A DNA stretch of 64,000 bases from Listeria booriae (GTDB taxonomy: Bacteria > Bacillota > Bacilli > Lactobacillales > Listeriaceae). The translations under genes were made by a program, and so were the position numbers. The stretch lies in contig NZ_JNFA01000025.1 in the NCBI RefSeq assembly GCF_000766865.1, positions 231,434 to 295,433 on the forward strand, read 5' to 3'. Under the pieces are notes generated by a model that had not been told where the DNA came from, ran no database searches, and saw nothing but the letters and a program-made list of their open reading frames with translations. The first letter of the stretch is position 1. Every line of letters begins with the position of its first letter. Shown here in pieces: positions 62,050 through 64,000 of the stretch.

Positions 62050-63393
62050 CTATCTGCTTTCAGGAATCACGAGCGACACATCATTCTTATCCCGATTCTT
62101 CACAATCGTATCAATATATTTCGTCAAAAACTCGCCATCAGCCTTCTGCCAAAGCGCATAACCAGGCGACTTCTCAATATCCTTCAAAAAGCCCTTATCC
62201 CCCGTGAAATAAGCAAAATTGGCCGTCTCCATCGTTTTTGCCATTTGCTCCACATCATCTGGGTCATATTTCCCTTTTTGAAACAATTCACTGAGCGACT
62301 TCGTATAACTAAATTGCCCAAAATAGTCCTTCGAATACTGCTGAAAATCTAGCAAATTCGGGTCTTTCGAGTTCGTCTCACGCGCATATTTCTCAACATC
62401 CACACGCGCCGTTTTATAAGACAAACCTTGATTTGGCGTATACTGAATAACACCATATTGCTGCGGATACATCGCCATCGAACTCGTCGCCACATCAAAA
62501 ATCGTTTTACCGTCCACCGTTTTCTTCTGAATATCCTGAATATGCACATGCCCACTCAAATTCAGCGCCACATCATTCTTCGCAAAAAGCGACACAGCCT
62601 CCTTATTTTGCACAATGGTAAAACCGTGATTTAAAAGCTCACTATGATCCATCAAATTGTGATGCGTCACCGTAATAAGCTGCGCGTCATGTTTTTTCGC
62701 CAAATCCATACATTTCTGAATCCAAGCAAAAGTTTGCGTACTAATGTATCCATTCGTTTCAGGCGCGCCGAACTGTTTGTTATTGTCGTATTCCGCCGTG
62801 TCCAGCATTAGCAGCCATGTGTCCGCAGAAGGCGTCGCGAGGTAACTAAGCGTGGAATCATCGCGCATAATCGCCTCATCGTAGCCCGACTGATGATAAA
62901 TTTCGGCGAATTCTTCCGCGGTAATATCTTTTGCCTTCAGTTGTTCGTCACCCTTGAATTTCCGCGCGTACGGGTTTAGGACGTCATGATTACCAGGAAC
63001 AACGTAGGTTTGCACACCAGCCTTCTCGATTTTCGCTAGTTTTTTGGCCATTTCTTCGTGGCTTACTTTCTCACCATTGTTTGTAATATCGCCACTCAAG
63101 ACTAGTACATCTGGCTTTTTCTGGATGACATCTTGTACGAAAGCGTCGGTGATTTCAGTGATGTAGTTCTGTTGCTTGCCGTCGCCCGTTGCGAGGTATG
63201 TCTGGAAAGCCTCTTTGCCGTCGGTGAGAGTGTTGGAGAGGTAGTGGATGTCGGTGGCTTGGTAGATGGTTAGCGGTTGATTTGTTGGTATTTTAGGATC
63301 TATAGTTGGTTCGGAAGATTGGGCATTTGGCTGTGCGCATGCTGTTAAGGCTAATGTTAGCAATGCGATACATGCGAGTGCGGCTTTTTTCAT
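62050..63393 (-). CDS. Metallophosphoesterase lipoprotein (Lmo2642-like)
   Basis: The 447-residue lipoprotein has signal and lipobox L-T-A-C-A (Cys19). The calcineurin-like domain has Q-A-T-D-I-H-Y near 45, L-S-G-D-I-T-N near 98, P-G-N-H-D near 132, V-T-H-H-N near 240 and L-S-G-H-V-H-I near 285. This suits an extracellular two-metal phosphoesterase. It resembles the Listeria protein Lmo2642, which is related to cyclic nucleotide phosphodiesterases; the natural substrate is unknown. An extended -10 promoter (TGTTATACT) lies near 63435-63445. Confidence 0.85.
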   Translation of the reverse strand: MKKAALACIALLTLALTACAQPNAQSSEPTIDPKIPTNQPLTIYQATDIHYLSNTLTDGKEAFQTYLATGDGKQQNYITEITDAFVQDVIQKKPDVLVLSGDITNNGEKVSHEEMAKKLAKIEKAGVQTYVVPGNHDVLNPYARKFKGDEQLKAKDITAEEFAEIYHQSGYDEAIMRDDSTLSYLATPSADTWLLMLDTAEYDNNKQFGAPETNGYISTQTFAWIQKCMDLAKKHDAQLITVTHHNLMDHSELLNHGFTIVQNKEAVSLFAKNDVALNLSGHVHIQDIQKKTVDGKTIFDVATSSMAMYPQQYGVIQYTPNQGLSYKTARVDVEKYARETNSKDPNLLDFQQYSKDYFGQFSYTKSLSELFQKGKYDPDDVEQMAKTMETANFAYFTGDKGFLKDIEKSPGYALWQKADGEFLTKYIDTIVKNRDKNDVSLVIPESR

Positions 63394-63504
63394 TTTGTGA
63401 GGCTCCTTTGTTTATATATTCACATAGATTAGTATAACATGGAATATGGGTTTTAGGGGTGGAGAAATTGTGACGGAGTTTGCGGTATTTGTCATTGTGG
63501 AACA

Positions 63505-63540
63505 AAAAATAGTAGGCAGGACCATGGTCGCACCTACTAT
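63505..63540 (-). terminator. Terminator of the small membrane protein gene
   Basis: Minus-strand hairpin ATAGTAGG..CCTACTAT with an inner CCATGG palindrome, then TTTTTTG. Confidence 0.9.
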
Positions 63541-63554
63541 TACTGTTGGCTTGC

Positions 63555-63740
63555 CTATTTGTTTTCCTGTTTGAAATAGATGAGATTCATTAGCAATACA
63601 CCAAGAACGATGATAATTGCAAACACGCTAAATGCCGAACGTTCTTGTATAAAAGTTAGCACAGATATGACTAATAGTATGAGACATAGTACAGTTGCCA
63701 GGATTAAAAACCATTTGGAACCTTTTACAGTTTTTTTCAT
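63555..63740 (-). CDS. Small two-helix membrane protein
   Basis: I start at ATG 63740 (M-K-K-T-V-K-G-S-K-W), behind GAGGTGAT. The 61-residue protein has a basic N-terminus and two helices (about 10-31 and 35-55), ending in F-K-Q-E-N-K. There is no recognisable motif. It has its own terminator, so it is probably a single-gene unit. Confidence 0.6.
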   Translation of the reverse strand: MKKTVKGSKWFLILATVLCLILLVISVLTFIQERSAFSVFAIIIVLGVLLMNLIYFKQENK

Positions 63741-63886
63741 AAGTATCACCTCGTAGTATGTTAACTTTCTCATCTCAAAATCTATTGGTAATACTAGATA
63801 GCCAGATAAATTTTGCGATACAGTTTTAACTTCATAACTCCTTGTATATTTTGCTCAAAGGAATTGCCATTCCAGCAGTCCCTCAT

Positions 63887-64000
63887 TCATAGTACGATAT
63901 CTTGATAATCAACTTCTTCTACCTTTTCATTCTCAATCCGAACTCCCACACCATTATCTGTATCCCAAGTACAATCACACACTAAGCCAATTCTTCTCAA
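63887..64000 (-). CDS. C-terminal end of a DUF6985-like protein (cut off)
   Basis: The minus-strand frame open at the right edge encodes 37 residues ending V-D-Y-Q-D-I-V-L, with C-D-C-T-W-D-T-D-N-G-V-G-V-R-I-E-N in the middle. This pattern fits the end of DUF6985-type proteins, which are often found in immunity-like clusters. Only the C-terminus is visible, so the call is tentative. Confidence 0.5.
   Translation of the reverse strand: MRRIGLVCDCTWDTDNGVGVRIENEKVEEVDYQDIVL

Overview
The window is a dense, low-to-moderate-GC Firmicute chromosome segment, almost certainly from the Listeriaceae. Gene order over long stretches is that of Listeria: sufCDSUB next to metNIQ, a CesRK-type two-component pair, thioredoxin-gcvH-arsC-like, two tandem rodA genes, hupDGC, and secG-est-rnr-smpB-ssrA. 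The tmRNA tag reads GKTNNNLAFAA, close to the known Listeria tag GKEKQNLAFAA. Several loci that I do not associate with these positions in L. monocytogenes suggest another Listeria species. I see no rRNA, tRNA, CRISPR array, prophage or insertion sequence.

Layout. 1-7.1 kb: a cut-off CBS-domain membrane protein, then a yut/yun-type housekeeping block (HAD phosphatase, YutD, YunD nucleotidase, TSUP exporter with a DUF1634 partner, DUF72 protein), with a ParE/RelE-like toxin-antitoxin pair in between. 7.1-10.6 kb: a short UvrA paralogue and a short UvrC-like GIY-YIG protein. 10.6-15.9 kb: the complete suf Fe-S operon with a PerR-like dyad in its promoter. 16-20.1 kb: a lipoprotein gene, then metNIQ under a SAM-I riboswitch. 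20.1-23.8 kb: D,D-carboxypeptidase, CesK-like kinase, CesR-like regulator and a cation diffusion facilitator. 23.9-25.5 kb: an AbiEi/AbiEii type IV toxin-antitoxin pair. 25.5-29.3 kb: thioredoxin, gcvH, an Spx/ArsC-like protein and two RodA proteins. 29.4-36.5 kb: haem transporter hupDGC followed by small stress and regulatory genes (two GNATs, a TipA-like MerR regulator, YdcF, VanZ, YwqG).

36.5-40.2 kb: a second iron uptake system (YclNOPQ type) behind a clear Fur box. 40.2-41.0 kb: a 121-bp palindromic element, a 56-residue His/Lys/Gln-rich small protein behind a SigB-like promoter, and a LapA-like protein. 41.3-47.2 kb: a threonine-catabolism island made of a degenerate PRD/Mga-like regulator, Kbl, an SDR-type threonine dehydrogenase and a SteT-like amino-acid permease. 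47.3-53.7 kb: ssrA, a TPR membrane protein with a duplicated C-terminal domain, smpB, rnr, est and secG. 53.8-60.8 kb: a nine-gene operon behind a second SAM-I riboswitch that matches the B. subtilis S-alkyl-cysteine/S-(2-succino)cysteine salvage genes (flavin reductase, CmoI, CmoO, CmoJ, SnaA, TcyK-L-M-N). 60.9-64 kb: a small conserved protein, a Fur-box nitroreductase, a metallophosphoesterase lipoprotein, a small membrane protein and a cut-off gene.

The main themes are sulfur and Fe-S supply (suf, metNIQ, the S-alkyl-cysteine operon), iron and haem uptake under Fur, envelope stress and elongation, and trans-translation. The most interesting accessory parts are the threonine island, the SAM-riboswitch sulfur operon, the UvrA2/UvrC-like pair and the intergenic palindrome with its small-protein neighbour. 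All assignments come from reading the sequence; no database search was run.
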